NCBI GenBank assembly: GCA_902616645.1
Contig: CACMTO010000003.1
Span: 62,001 to 126,000 of the forward strand
Direction of reading: 5' to 3'
Length of the DNA: 64,000 nt
Origin: an uncultured Pelagibacteraceae bacterium
GTDB lineage: Bacteria > Pseudomonadota > Alphaproteobacteria > Pelagibacterales > Pelagibacteraceae
A program made the translations under genes and the position numbers. A model generated the notes under the pieces. It did no database searches and was not told the DNA's origin. It worked only from the letters and a program-made list of their open reading frames with translations. The number at the start of each line of letters is the position of its first letter. Within the stretch, counting starts at the first letter, position 1. Shown piece after piece: positions 16,499 through 26,407 of this stretch.

Positions 16499-17640
16499 AA
16501 ATTCTCAATCAACACCCCACCTGTTAAAAATTTATTATTTCTTGTGGTAGTTGGGAAGGAAATTGGCATACCTTGCAAAGATCTTATTGCTAAAAAAGCA
16601 AATGCCTGAGACTCTACAAAATCGCCCTTTACTTTATATTTATCAATTGGATCAAAATCAAGATTTTCAAAATTATTTCTAATTCTTTCCAATAAAACTT
16701 TATTTTTTCTTCCACCTCCACAGATCATCCACTTATTTTTATTTGAATTTGTAATTTTATTAACGAAATTTATCCCATCAGCGATCAGCCTTGCTGTGAA
16801 ATCTGTAATTGTTGCTGCACCATTTTCCAAAGAAAGTCCTTTTGCAAAAAAAATATCAAAATCATTTATATCTAAAGATTTTACGTAATTAGACTCTATT
16901 TTAAAGTTATCCAAAGCTTGATTTAAAATTAATTTATCTATTTTGCCTGATTTTGCTATCAACCCTTCTTTATCGTATTTTTCTTTTGAATTTTTTCTTA
17001 TCCACTCATCTATCAAACAGTTACCCGGACCAATATCATATGCGTATATATTTTGCGAATGCCACAGATTTTTCCAATCTACAGTAGTGGTAACATTTGC
17101 TATACCTCCTATATTCAAAATATTAATTGGAAAATCTATCTTATATTTTTCACTTAATATATTCGCTAATACATTGTGAAAAATTGGCGTTAGTGGAGCG
17201 CCCTGTCCACCATTATCTAGATCGTTTTGTCTAAAATTATAAATTACTTTTTTTTTTGTTAGTTGAGATAATAAATTTCCATCACCTAATTGTTTAGTAA
17301 TCCTTTTTTTTGAGTCATGAAAAATTGTTTGACCATGAAATCCTATCAGGTCTAAATCTGATTTTGATATTTTAAGTGTTTCATTTACTGCTTTAGCATG
17401 AAATAAAGTAACTTCCCGTTCCAAATCCTTAACTTCTTGAGAATGGTCATTTAGAGCCTCGGAATTTGTTAATTTTTGTCTTATTTCGAGTAATCTTTTA
17501 ATTAATTCTTTATCATACTCAAAGTATCTATCAAAAATAGGTGAAAATTCTCTTTTACCATCTGATTTAATTATAGAAACATCTACTCCATCTAGAGAAG
17601 TGCCGCTCATAAGACCCATTGAGATATAAATTTTACCCAT
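16495..17640 (-). CDS. anmK: Anhydro-N-acetylmuramic acid kinase
   Basis: A 381-residue AnmK, which phosphorylates and opens 1,6-anhydro-N-acetylmuramic acid during peptidoglycan recycling. The N-terminal phosphate-binding MSGTSLDGVD (residues 11-20) is diagnostic. LIGFHGQTIFHD, NIGGIANVT and the YDIGPGNCLIDEW segment follow, and MICGGGRKN near the C-terminus is the ATP-fold motif. Length is normal. It is nearly back-to-back with tyrS, as is common in alphaproteobacteria; the two starts are about 47 bases apart. Confidence 0.95.
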   Translation of the reverse strand: MGKIYISMGLMSGTSLDGVDVSIIKSDGKREFSPIFDRYFEYDKELIKRLLEIRQKLTNSEALNDHSQEVKDLEREVTLFHAKAVNETLKISKSDLDLIGFHGQTIFHDSKKRITKQLGDGNLLSQLTKKKVIYNFRQNDLDNGGQGAPLTPIFHNVLANILSEKYKIDFPINILNIGGIANVTTTVDWKNLWHSQNIYAYDIGPGNCLIDEWIRKNSKEKYDKEGLIAKSGKIDKLILNQALDNFKIESNYVKSLDINDFDIFFAKGLSLENGAATITDFTARLIADGINFVNKITNSNKNKWMICGGGRKNKVLLERIRNNFENLDFDPIDKYKVKGDFVESQAFAFLAIRSLQGMPISFPTTTRNNKFLTGGVLIENF

Positions 17641-17687
17641 TCTTATTTTTTTTTATCAAAATTTGTATATTGTGGAACTATAAACTT

Positions 17688-18917
17688 ATGAATAAATTTT
17701 TAAAAGAATTTAAAGACAGAGGTTTTTTTTACCAATGTACTAATGAAGTAGAGTTATCTAAATTACTAGATAAGGAGAAAATTAAAGGCTATATCGGCTT
17801 TGATTGCACTGCTGAAAGTCTACATGTAGGTAGTTTACTTCAAATAATGTGTTTAAGGCTTTTGCAAAAAAATGGTCATAGACCTATTGTTTTATTAGGA
17901 GGAGGCACAACTAGAATTGGTGATCCGTCTGGTAAAGATAAGACTCGTAAAATTTTATCTGAAAAAGAGATTAATAAAAATACAAAAAATATTAAAAAGA
18001 TACTAAAAAATTTCTTAGAGACAAAAAATAAAAAAACAAAACCATTATTTGTTGATAATTATAAATGGTTAAAGGGATTGAATTATATCTCTTTCTTAAG
18101 AAAAATCGGTAAACACTTTACAATTAATAAAATGTTAACATTTGATAGCGTCAAAACTCGTTTAGAAAGAGAACAGTCTTTAAGTTATATGGAATTTAAT
18201 TACATGATATTACAAGCATATGATTTTTTAGAACTAAATAGAAAAGAGGATTGTATTCTACAAATTGGGGGATCTGATCAGTGGGGAAATATTGTTAATG
18301 GAGTAGACTTAATAAAAAAATACCTAAATAAAGAATCATTCGGTTTGACTACACCATTAATAACATTATCGAGCGGTGCCAAAATGGGTAAAACAGCTGA
18401 TGGTGCTATTTGGTTAGACAAAAAATTTTTATCTGCATATGATTACTGGCAATTTTGGCGAAACACCGATGACAAAGATGTTATAAGATTTTTAAAACTT
18501 TTTACAGATATTAGTCTAGATCAAATAAATAATTTAAAAGATAATAATATTAATGAATTAAAAATTTTACTAGCGAATAAAACGACGGAGATGCTTCATG
18601 GTAAAAATGAGTCTTTAAAATCTGAGAAAATCGCAAGAGAAACTTTTGTAAAAAATTCAACTGGTTTAAATCTACCATCAATTAAAGTTAAAAAAGAAAA
18701 ATTTGAAAATAATATTAATATTATAGATTTGATATTATTTTCAAAATTAGAGCATTCAAAGAGTGAGATAAGAAGACTAATTAAAGGGAATGCAATCAAA
18801 ATAAATAATGAGTTAATAGTAGATGAAAAAAAAAATGTAGGTATAAATGTTTTAAAAGATGGTTTTCTAAAACTTTCAATTGGAAAAAAGAGACATATCA
18901 AGATTGAGATAACCTAA
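17688..18917 (+). CDS. tyrS: Tyrosyl-tRNA synthetase
   Basis: About 409 residues, class I aminoacyl-tRNA synthetase charging tRNA-Tyr. Features are the HIGH-like HVGSLLQ, GGGTTRIGDPSGKD, the tyrosine-pocket YMILQAYDF and GGSDQWGN, the KMSKS-like KMGKT, and a C-terminal S4 RNA-binding domain (LEHSKSEIRRLIKGNAIKIN). The start at 17688 (MNKFLKEF) is chosen because upstream in-frame codons are low-complexity and overlap the divergent anmK promoter area, and homologues begin near here. It converges with the AsmA-like gene, overlapping by 4 bases. Confidence 0.95.
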   Translation: MNKFLKEFKDRGFFYQCTNEVELSKLLDKEKIKGYIGFDCTAESLHVGSLLQIMCLRLLQKNGHRPIVLLGGGTTRIGDPSGKDKTRKILSEKEINKNTKNIKKILKNFLETKNKKTKPLFVDNYKWLKGLNYISFLRKIGKHFTINKMLTFDSVKTRLEREQSLSYMEFNYMILQAYDFLELNRKEDCILQIGGSDQWGNIVNGVDLIKKYLNKESFGLTTPLITLSSGAKMGKTADGAIWLDKKFLSAYDYWQFWRNTDDKDVIRFLKLFTDISLDQINNLKDNNINELKILLANKTTEMLHGKNESLKSEKIARETFVKNSTGLNLPSIKVKKEKFENNINIIDLILFSKLEHSKSEIRRLIKGNAIKINNELIVDEKKNVGINVLKDGFLKLSIGKKRHIKIEIT

Positions 18918-21100
18918 TTTTTTTTTATTTTCTCTAATGTTCTTGTTATAAATCTTGGTGTCAAAGTTTTAATGGGATTAACGGTAGTCTCTAGGCTTTT
19001 CGGTGGACCTTTAATTTTAAAACTTACTCCGAAAACTCCTTCACCTGTTTTTGATCCTACCAATATTTTGCCCAACACAGGAATAGAACCAATTACTTTA
19101 TTTATTGTAGTAGCTGGTACCAATGTACCTCTAAGACTTACAAGCTTATTTTTTTCAACATAACCTTCCATCAAAATTGAAATAGCTGGACCTATTGCAT
19201 ATATCTCATTTATTGAAATTAATGATTTTTTATTTTCAAAATTCATTTCAAACTCATTAAACCTTATACCTTCTCCAGATACTAAATCAGCAATACCTTG
19301 AAGAGAAGCAAGAGATAAGATTTTTGTTAAAACTGGAACTTCTTTAAGTTTGAAGTCGTAGATTTTAATTTGAGAAAGTGTACTACCGTCTTTTTTTACA
19401 GAATGGTAATCTAATTTTCCCTCGTTAAAGCCTTTTATGAATTTATATCTTTTTAGGAGAGGTTCAGCTTCATCTGAAAATAATGTCGAGATTTTTTGAT
19501 TATCAATTGAGTTTACGGTATATTTCAATTTTTTTTGGTCTGAAAATGAACCAATGAGTTCTGCAAATATAACTTCACCATTTTCAAAAGATATATTTCC
19601 ATTAAAATTATTAATCTGAGATTTATCATCTAACAAAACCTTATCTAGATTAACATCTATTAGTATTTTTTTTTGAAACAAATCTAATTTTTTGTCATCA
19701 TTTGAATTAATAAATTTTGTTATTAAATTATCCGCATTTATTTTTTTTCCATTTAATGAGTAATTTTCATTTTCATAAATAACATTAAAGATATTTTTTT
19801 TATTTTCTCTGTCAAAGTAATCAAACTTACCATTTAGTATTTTTGTTATTTTATAATTTTTGGATAAAGAAATATTTTTTAATTCTATAATATTTCTTTT
19901 ATCTTTTATTGAAAATTTATTAATTAAAATTGATTTATTTTTTTTTCTAATTGCATTAATATAAACATTTGTAAAATTTTTATCTTTTTTTTCAAAATTT
20001 AAAAAATCAAGAACAAAATTGTTTTTTTGAGTCTTTAGAGTAGTTTCAAAATTTAATTTATCGTTTTTTTCTTTTATAAGATAATCGATTTCATCAAAAT
20101 TATTTTGAATTAAAATCTTTCCACTTCCAATAATTTCATATCCATTTTTATCATAACTAAATTTAATTTTATGGTCATTAAATAATATTTCATTTTTAAT
20201 ATCCGGAAATATATGATCTAAATCAAAATTATTAGTAAAAATTAATTCATTTAATTTTGCCTCTGTATTCAAAGAAAAATTTTTAATTTTTAATCTTTTA
20301 TCAACTTTAAATGAAAATGAACTTGATGAATTAAGATTTATTTTTTTAATACCTAGAGTATTAGAACCATAAATATTTTTTATATTTTTTTCTGTTATTT
20401 TAAGGTCTTTATTTTTTATCACTCCTTTAATGAAAAGTTCTTTATTAACATTTGAAACATTTAAATTATCTAAAAGAAAATTTAAATCATTGTATGATAG
20501 CTCTACTTCCTGCAAATTTATAAGTTGCTTGCTTAAATCAAAAATAAAATTGATTTTATTAAATTTATGTTTATCTAAAAAGGAAACTTCACCATCTTTG
20601 ACAAAACCTTTTACTTGAAAATTATCTTTAATTTTTCCGTTAGTATCAAATTCTAAATTTATATCTGCTATTAGATAGCCTTTTTTTATAAAATTTTCTA
20701 AGATAATTAATTTAGGATCATTGTAAATTTGTCTTATAAATGATGAAACTTTTTTTATTTTTGTAGAGTTTGTTGAAATTTCAATATTAGAAATTAAAAA
20801 TTCATCTCTAATTAAAGACCGTAAGGAAATTTCTGATTTTATACTTTCAATTTCTATATTATCTTTTTTAAATTTTAATTTAGGTCCTAATGTTTTTAAT
20901 TTAACTTTTAAAGTTATTGGTTCTAAATGGATTTTTATCTTTTTTATTTCTATGTTAAAGTCTTGATTTATATTTTTTACTTGTTTTTCAACTTCTTTAT
21001 TGAAGCGGCTTGTTTCTAATCCAAAAATAGTAAGATAAGATATTACAAAAAAGATGAATACAAATAATGTTACAGAGAAATAATAAATTATTTTTTTCAT
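18914..21100 (-). CDS. AsmA/YhdP-like envelope protein
   Basis: A 728-residue protein with one N-terminal membrane anchor (about residues 4-28) and a long beta-rich, Lys/Asn/Ile-rich periplasmic region. The C-terminal GEGIRFNEFEMNF, SIPVLGKILVG and GVFGVSFKIKGP match the AsmA-like C-terminal domain of large YhdP-type proteins, which are implicated in moving phospholipids between membranes. The middle is too divergent to place domains. It directly follows prfB (4-base overlap at 21097-21100). The family level is reasonably sure; the specific role is inferred. Confidence 0.75.
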   Translation of the reverse strand: MKKIIYYFSVTLFVFIFFVISYLTIFGLETSRFNKEVEKQVKNINQDFNIEIKKIKIHLEPITLKVKLKTLGPKLKFKKDNIEIESIKSEISLRSLIRDEFLISNIEISTNSTKIKKVSSFIRQIYNDPKLIILENFIKKGYLIADINLEFDTNGKIKDNFQVKGFVKDGEVSFLDKHKFNKINFIFDLSKQLINLQEVELSYNDLNFLLDNLNVSNVNKELFIKGVIKNKDLKITEKNIKNIYGSNTLGIKKINLNSSSSFSFKVDKRLKIKNFSLNTEAKLNELIFTNNFDLDHIFPDIKNEILFNDHKIKFSYDKNGYEIIGSGKILIQNNFDEIDYLIKEKNDKLNFETTLKTQKNNFVLDFLNFEKKDKNFTNVYINAIRKKNKSILINKFSIKDKRNIIELKNISLSKNYKITKILNGKFDYFDRENKKNIFNVIYENENYSLNGKKINADNLITKFINSNDDKKLDLFQKKILIDVNLDKVLLDDKSQINNFNGNISFENGEVIFAELIGSFSDQKKLKYTVNSIDNQKISTLFSDEAEPLLKRYKFIKGFNEGKLDYHSVKKDGSTLSQIKIYDFKLKEVPVLTKILSLASLQGIADLVSGEGIRFNEFEMNFENKKSLISINEIYAIGPAISILMEGYVEKNKLVSLRGTLVPATTINKVIGSIPVLGKILVGSKTGEGVFGVSFKIKGPPKSLETTVNPIKTLTPRFITRTLEKIKKN

Positions 21101-22192
21101 TTAATTTGATAAAGAGACTGTTCTAAAAAATTATCAATTTCTCCTTCCAGGACTTTTTCTGGATTAGTACTTTCAAAATTAGTCCTGTTATCTTTTACTA
21201 ACCTATATGGTTGTAATACATATGATCTTATTTGATGACCCCACCCGATATCCTGTTTTTGAAATTCTGTAATTTGAGTTTCTTTCTCTTTTTTTTTTAT
21301 CTCATAATTGTAAAGTCTTGCTTTTAACATATTCATACAAGTTTCTTTATTTTTGTGCTGTGATCTTTCGTTTTGACATTGAACAACTATTTTAGATGGT
21401 AAATGTGTAATTCTTACAGCGCTATCAGTTGTGTTTACATGTTGTCCTCCTGCTCCACTAGAACGGTATGTATCAACTCTTAAATCTTTATCTAAAATTT
21501 CTATATTAATTGTATCATCTATAACTGGGTATACCCAAACACTAGCAAAACTTGTATGTCTTCTCGCACCTGAATCAAATGGAGAAATTCTTACGAGTCT
21601 ATGTATTCCAGACTCTTTTTTAAGCCAACCAAATACGTAATCTCCCTCTATTTTAATTGTAGATGACTTGACCCCTGCCTCATCACCTTTGTGTTCACTT
21701 ATCAAGTGTGATTTAAATTCTTTTTTATCAGACCACTTTAAATACATTCGACGAAGCATATCAGCCCAATCTTGACTTTCAGTGCCTCCAGCACCAGCAT
21801 GAATTTCTAAATAGCAGTCTAAGGAATCTGTTTCGTTTGATAAAAAGCAATTTATCTCATTTTTTTTTACGATATTTCTTAAATCTTTAATATTCAATAA
21901 AATTTCATTTTGTATGTTCTGATTATTTTCCTCTTTAGCTAAATGAAATAGATCAGTTAAATCATCTAATTTTTTAATAGATCCCTCATATGAGCTGATC
22001 AAATCATCAAAAAGTTTTTTTTCTTTAATAACGTTCTTTGATTTAATTTTATCTTGCCAGAAATTTGCATGAAGCATTTTTTTGTTATGGTTTTCTAGCT
22101 TAAGATAAATATCGTTTTTTTCAAAGATACTCCTTAATTCTCTGATTAATTTTTTCTATCTCTTTTTTTTTATCTAAAAACTTTTCATCCAT
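21097..22192 (-). CDS. prfB: Peptide chain release factor 2, with programmed +1 frameshift
   Basis: RF2, which ends translation at UGA and UAA. The full product of about 364 residues needs a +1 frameshift: 23 codons from ATG at 22192, then an in-frame TGA (22123-22121), with continuation in the +1 frame through a reading frame open to 21097. The stop-recognition SPF motif (about 203-205) and catalytic GAGGQ (GGQ about 248-250) are present, as is EIHAGAGGTESQDW. The start overlaps the PBP1A stop (TAATG), so translation is coupled. Frameshifting is autoregulatory: low RF2 favours the shift. Confidence 0.96.
22121..22135 (-). promoter_or_regulatory. prfB programmed +1 frameshift site
   Basis: Reads AAGGAGTATCTTTGA on the minus strand: an internal Shine-Dalgarno-like AGGAG three bases before the slippery CTT, then the in-frame TGA. 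This is the canonical bacterial prfB recoding signal, except that the base after TGA is A and not the usual C. The downstream +1 frame encodes EKNDIYLKLENHNKK and then the RF2 body. Confidence 0.92.
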
Positions 22193-24528
22193 TAATAAAA
22201 CCTCATTACATTATTACTATCTATTCTATTTTTATTCAAATTTTGAACTTTGCCATTTTCAATATTTGAGCTTTTATAGACTTCTATTATACTATTTTTA
22301 GATAGAAAATCAGTTTTCTCACCTGTTATAGGATCAACCAACATCATTGTAATGCCTTCTGCAACTTTAAAAGGTCGAGCATCAGATTTTTTGATTGCAT
22401 CTTTAATAAAACTTTCAAAAATTGGAAGTGCTGTTTTTGAACCAGTCTCAAATTTACCTAAAGGCATTGGGTTATCCATGCCAACATAAACTCCAATTAC
22501 AAGATTAGATGTAAATCCAATAAACCATGCGTCAGTATTATCGTTAGTAGTACCTGTTTTTCCAGCTAAATTTAATTTATATTTTTTCAATTTTTTTCCT
22601 GTACCCCTTTTTATTACACCTTCTAATAATGATGTAATTTGATAAGCTGTTTGAGCAGAAAAAACTTGTTTATAATTATCATTAATTTTTGGATAAGAAT
22701 TGCTAGTGAATGAAATTTTATCACAATCAGAACAAATTCTATTTTCATTATTTAAAATAGTATTACCTTCACTATCTTGAACCCTATCAATCAATATTGG
22801 TTTGACTAATTTACCTCCATTTACAAAAGCCGAATAAGCAGAGGTTAATTTGATCAATGTCGTTTCAGTAGAGCCAAGAGATATTGACAACAATTCACTC
22901 GGATTTTCGTAAATTCCTAATTCTTTAGAAAAATTAACTATCTTATCAATACCCAAATCTTGAGCAATTCTTACAGTCATTAAATTTCTTGATTTTTCTA
23001 GTCCAATTCTGAGTGTTGATGGTCCATAAAATTTTTTACCATAATTTTCTGGTTTCCATTTTTTAAGATCAGAGCCTTGATCTAAAACTAAAGGTGCATC
23101 TAAAATCAAAGAGGTGGGTGCATATTTGTTTTCTAACGCCAATGCATAAACAAAAGGTTTAAATGCAGAACCTGGTTGTCTCAAAGCTTGAGTTGCACGA
23201 TTAAATTCACTACTTTTAAAACTAAAACCACCACTTAGTGCTAAAACTCTTCCTGTGTATGGGTCCATTACGACTATTCCACCATTTATTTTTGGGACTT
23301 GTTGTAATCGAAAATTATCTTTCTCTAAATTTTGTACGTAAATAATATCTCCAGGTTTCAAAACTTCGTCAAACTCTTTTTTTGTCCAAGCAATATCTTT
23401 ATAATTTATTACCCCTTTCTTTCCATACTGTGTTTCAATAATTGAAGAAAATTGATCTATACTTTTTACTATTGCTAAATTCCAACCAATTGATTTTTCT
23501 AACTCAAATTTTTTTAAATCTGCAAACCATTTTTTTTTGTAAGATTTATTCATTATAGGTCCTCGCCAACCTTTTCTTTTATCATAGCTTTGAAGACCAG
23601 CTCTCAATGATGCGGTAGCTATTTTTTGTAAATCTAAATTAATAGGAGTGTTAATATTAAATCCTTGTTTGTATACTTTTTCATAAGACAATTTTTCAAT
23701 TATATGTTTTCTCACATCCTCAATATAATATTGTGAATCCTCAAGAAAAATTCTTTTTTTCTTTTTTAGTATTATGTTTTGATTTTTAATTTCTTGATAT
23801 TCTTTTTTATCTATAAATTCATTTTCTAGTAAGTTTTTTAAAACGAGATCCCTTCTAAATTTTGCTAATTTTAAATTTTTATACGGGTTGTATTTACTTG
23901 GTGCTTTAGGCAGTGCTGCTAAGAGTGCTGCTTCTGCATAGTTCAGTTCTTTTATAGATTTATCATAATACTCTAAACTTGCAGCTGCTACTCCATACGC
24001 TCCACTTCCAAGATAAATCTGGTTAAGGTATAACTCTAGAATTCTCTCTTTAGTAAGTGCTCTTTCAATCCTAAAAGCAAGAATAGCTTCTTTTATTTTT
24101 CTATTAAGACTAACCTCATTAGTTAACAAGAAATTTTTTGCAACTTGTTGAGTAATTGTTGAAGCGCCCTCCAATCTTTTAGATGTAAGTACATTTTTAA
24201 TATTATTGATTACTGCTCTCAAAACTCCTTTTGCATCCACACCCGGATGAGAAAAAAAATTTTTATCCTCCGCAGACAAAAAAGCATTAATAACATTTTT
24301 GGGTATTGAACTATAAGGTACAAAAATTCTTTTTTCCTTTGAAAAGTCAGCAACTAGCTCACCCTCTCCAGAATAAACTTTGCTTGAAACTGGAGGTTTA
24401 TAGTTTTTAAGAAACTTATAATCAGGAATATTATTAGAAAAAGACCATAAAATAGTAAAAATTGAGATAAATAGAATTATTAAAATGCTTGAAATTACTA
24501 CAATTATTTTTTTTATAAAATTACTCAT
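22192..24528 (-). CDS. mrcA: Penicillin-binding protein 1A
   Basis: A 778-residue bifunctional class A PBP that polymerises and crosslinks peptidoglycan. It has an N-terminal membrane anchor (about residues 8-28), a family 51 glycosyltransferase domain with SAEDKNFFSHPGVD (catalytic E87) and ASTITQQVAKN, an intervening OB-like region (about 320-410), and a transpeptidase domain with RQPGSAFKPF (nucleophile S454, SxxK) and KTGTTNDNTDAWF. Length is normal. Its stop codon overlaps the prfB ATG; it is divergent from the RNase E/G gene. mrcA is used as the class symbol; orthology was not tested. Confidence 0.95.
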   Translation of the reverse strand: MSNFIKKIIVVISSILIILFISIFTILWSFSNNIPDYKFLKNYKPPVSSKVYSGEGELVADFSKEKRIFVPYSSIPKNVINAFLSAEDKNFFSHPGVDAKGVLRAVINNIKNVLTSKRLEGASTITQQVAKNFLLTNEVSLNRKIKEAILAFRIERALTKERILELYLNQIYLGSGAYGVAAASLEYYDKSIKELNYAEAALLAALPKAPSKYNPYKNLKLAKFRRDLVLKNLLENEFIDKKEYQEIKNQNIILKKKKRIFLEDSQYYIEDVRKHIIEKLSYEKVYKQGFNINTPINLDLQKIATASLRAGLQSYDKRKGWRGPIMNKSYKKKWFADLKKFELEKSIGWNLAIVKSIDQFSSIIETQYGKKGVINYKDIAWTKKEFDEVLKPGDIIYVQNLEKDNFRLQQVPKINGGIVVMDPYTGRVLALSGGFSFKSSEFNRATQALRQPGSAFKPFVYALALENKYAPTSLILDAPLVLDQGSDLKKWKPENYGKKFYGPSTLRIGLEKSRNLMTVRIAQDLGIDKIVNFSKELGIYENPSELLSISLGSTETTLIKLTSAYSAFVNGGKLVKPILIDRVQDSEGNTILNNENRICSDCDKISFTSNSYPKINDNYKQVFSAQTAYQITSLLEGVIKRGTGKKLKKYKLNLAGKTGTTNDNTDAWFIGFTSNLVIGVYVGMDNPMPLGKFETGSKTALPIFESFIKDAIKKSDARPFKVAEGITMMLVDPITGEKTDFLSKNSIIEVYKSSNIENGKVQNLNKNRIDSNNVMRFY

Positions 24529-24628
24529 TTTGTTTCCATTATATATCGGAATTTGTTAAAGATAAGGCATAAGTACTAAAACAAAATTTATAAAAAAACT
24601 ACAAAATGAAACAATTAATAACCAAATT

Positions 24629-26407
24629 ATGGAAAAAAATTTATATATTGATGCTTCGCATCCAAATGAAACTAGAGTCGTACTCAAATCTAACAACAAC
24701 ATTGAAGACTACGAATACGAGGGTTTAAAAACTAGTTTAAATAAAAACAACATCTATCTAGGCAAAGTAAGTAGAATAGAACCATCATTGCAAGCTGCGT
24801 TCGTAGATTTTGGAAGAGAAAGACACGGTTTTTTATCTTTCAATGATATTCAGTCAGACTATTATCAAATACCTAAAAGTGATTTAAAAATTATTAAAGA
24901 AGAAGAAGAAAGATTAAGAGAAAATCTTTCAAAAGAAAATGAGGCTAAAGAAGAAGAGAATATAGCAGAGGGTAAATTAGAAATAAACGATCCAATAGAA
25001 AAAAAGGAACTTGAGGAGAAAGAAATTATAGAGGAGGAAAATCAGAAAAAAGAAAAAAATAAATTCAAATTCAAAAGATATAAAATACAAGAAGTAATTA
25101 AACCTAATCAAGTTATTTTAGTTCAAGTTATAAAAGATGAGAGGGGTCAAAAAGGTGCTGCTCTGAGCACGTTTATATCAATTGCAGGAAAATATATTGT
25201 TCTAATGCCAAACACTCCTAAGGGAGGTGGAATATCAAGAAAAATTTTCAATCCTGCAGAACGAAAAAAAATTAGAAGTATTTTAAATGAAATCAATATA
25301 CCTAAAGAAATGGGCTTAATTGTAAGAACGGCAGGGAGTAATAAAACAAAAAATGAAATTGAACATGATTTGACCACTCTTATAAATACGTGGAACCAAA
25401 TTAAAGACAATGCAATTAATTCAATTGCGCCTAATCTAATCCATCAAGAAAGTGAAATTATAAAAAGAACCTTAAGAGACATGTATGATGAGAATACTAA
25501 AAGTATAGTTGTTGAGGGTAATGAAGGATATAAAAAGGCTCAGAATTTTATGAAGATGATGATGCCAGCTCATATTAAAAAAGTTAAGAAGTACCGAGGA
25601 AAAACCCCTCTTTTCATTGAAGAGGGAATAGAGCAAAAACTAAATCAAATATTTGAGTCTGAAATAAAACTTAATTCAGGTGGTTATTTGGTAATTAATC
25701 CTACCGAAGCATTGGTCTCTATCGATATTAACTCTGGAAGTTCAATAAGACAGAAAAATGTCGAGAGTACAGCATTAGATACAAATCTTGAGGCTGCTGA
25801 TGAAATAGCAAGACAAATTAAAATAAGAGATTTATCAGGTCTAATTATAATTGATTTTATTGATATGCTTAGTTTTGGAAATAGAAGGTTGGTAGAAAGA
25901 AGATTAAAAGAAAAATGTAGATTTGATAGAGCACGTATTCAAATTGGTAGAATTAGTAATTTTGGTTTGCTTGAAATGTCAAGACAAAGATTAAGAGAGA
26001 GTGCTGTAAAATGGAAAGTAAATTTAACGGATGAGTCTTTTGCACAAAAATTAATTAAATTAATTGAACTTAAAGTAGTTTTAAATAAGGCAAAATTTGT
26101 AGAATTAAAAGTTTGTAAAAAAATATCTGATTTTTTAAAAGAAAACTTTATGGATGATTTAAATTATTTTGAAAAAAAAAATAAGATGAAAATTGATATT
26201 GTAAACGATAGTAGTCTTATTATACCTGAATATATTATCATTTTAAAAAATAAATCTAAAAAAACTTTAGAGATTGTAGAAAAATATGAAAATTTAAAAA
26301 ATTTAGAAGAACAAAATAAAAATAATAATGTTATTGAGATTAAAGACAAAAAAAAATTTGTAAAAAAAAGCTATCGTAAAAAAAAATATTTTAAAAAAGC
26401 TAAATAA
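24629..26407 (+). CDS. Ribonuclease E/G family endoribonuclease
   Basis: A 592-residue RNase E/G. The S1 RNA-binding domain (about residues 35-180, with YLGKVSRIEPSLQAAFVDFG) carries an acidic Glu/Lys-rich insertion (about 85-150), as in other alphaproteobacterial RNase E. The catalytic core has LVSIDINSGS and LIIIDFIDM with the metal-binding aspartates. After LLEMSRQRLRES the usual CPxCxGxG Zn-link is missing. There is no long degradosome scaffold tail, only a short basic Lys-rich end. It converges with thiG (8-base overlap). Whether it is better called RNase E or G is unsettled; the insertion favours E. Confidence 0.93.
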   Translation: MEKNLYIDASHPNETRVVLKSNNNIEDYEYEGLKTSLNKNNIYLGKVSRIEPSLQAAFVDFGRERHGFLSFNDIQSDYYQIPKSDLKIIKEEEERLRENLSKENEAKEEENIAEGKLEINDPIEKKELEEKEIIEEENQKKEKNKFKFKRYKIQEVIKPNQVILVQVIKDERGQKGAALSTFISIAGKYIVLMPNTPKGGGISRKIFNPAERKKIRSILNEINIPKEMGLIVRTAGSNKTKNEIEHDLTTLINTWNQIKDNAINSIAPNLIHQESEIIKRTLRDMYDENTKSIVVEGNEGYKKAQNFMKMMMPAHIKKVKKYRGKTPLFIEEGIEQKLNQIFESEIKLNSGGYLVINPTEALVSIDINSGSSIRQKNVESTALDTNLEAADEIARQIKIRDLSGLIIIDFIDMLSFGNRRLVERRLKEKCRFDRARIQIGRISNFGLLEMSRQRLRESAVKWKVNLTDESFAQKLIKLIELKVVLNKAKFVELKVCKKISDFLKENFMDDLNYFEKKNKMKIDIVNDSSLIIPEYIIILKNKSKKTLEIVEKYENLKNLEEQNKNNNVIEIKDKKKFVKKSYRKKKYFKKAK

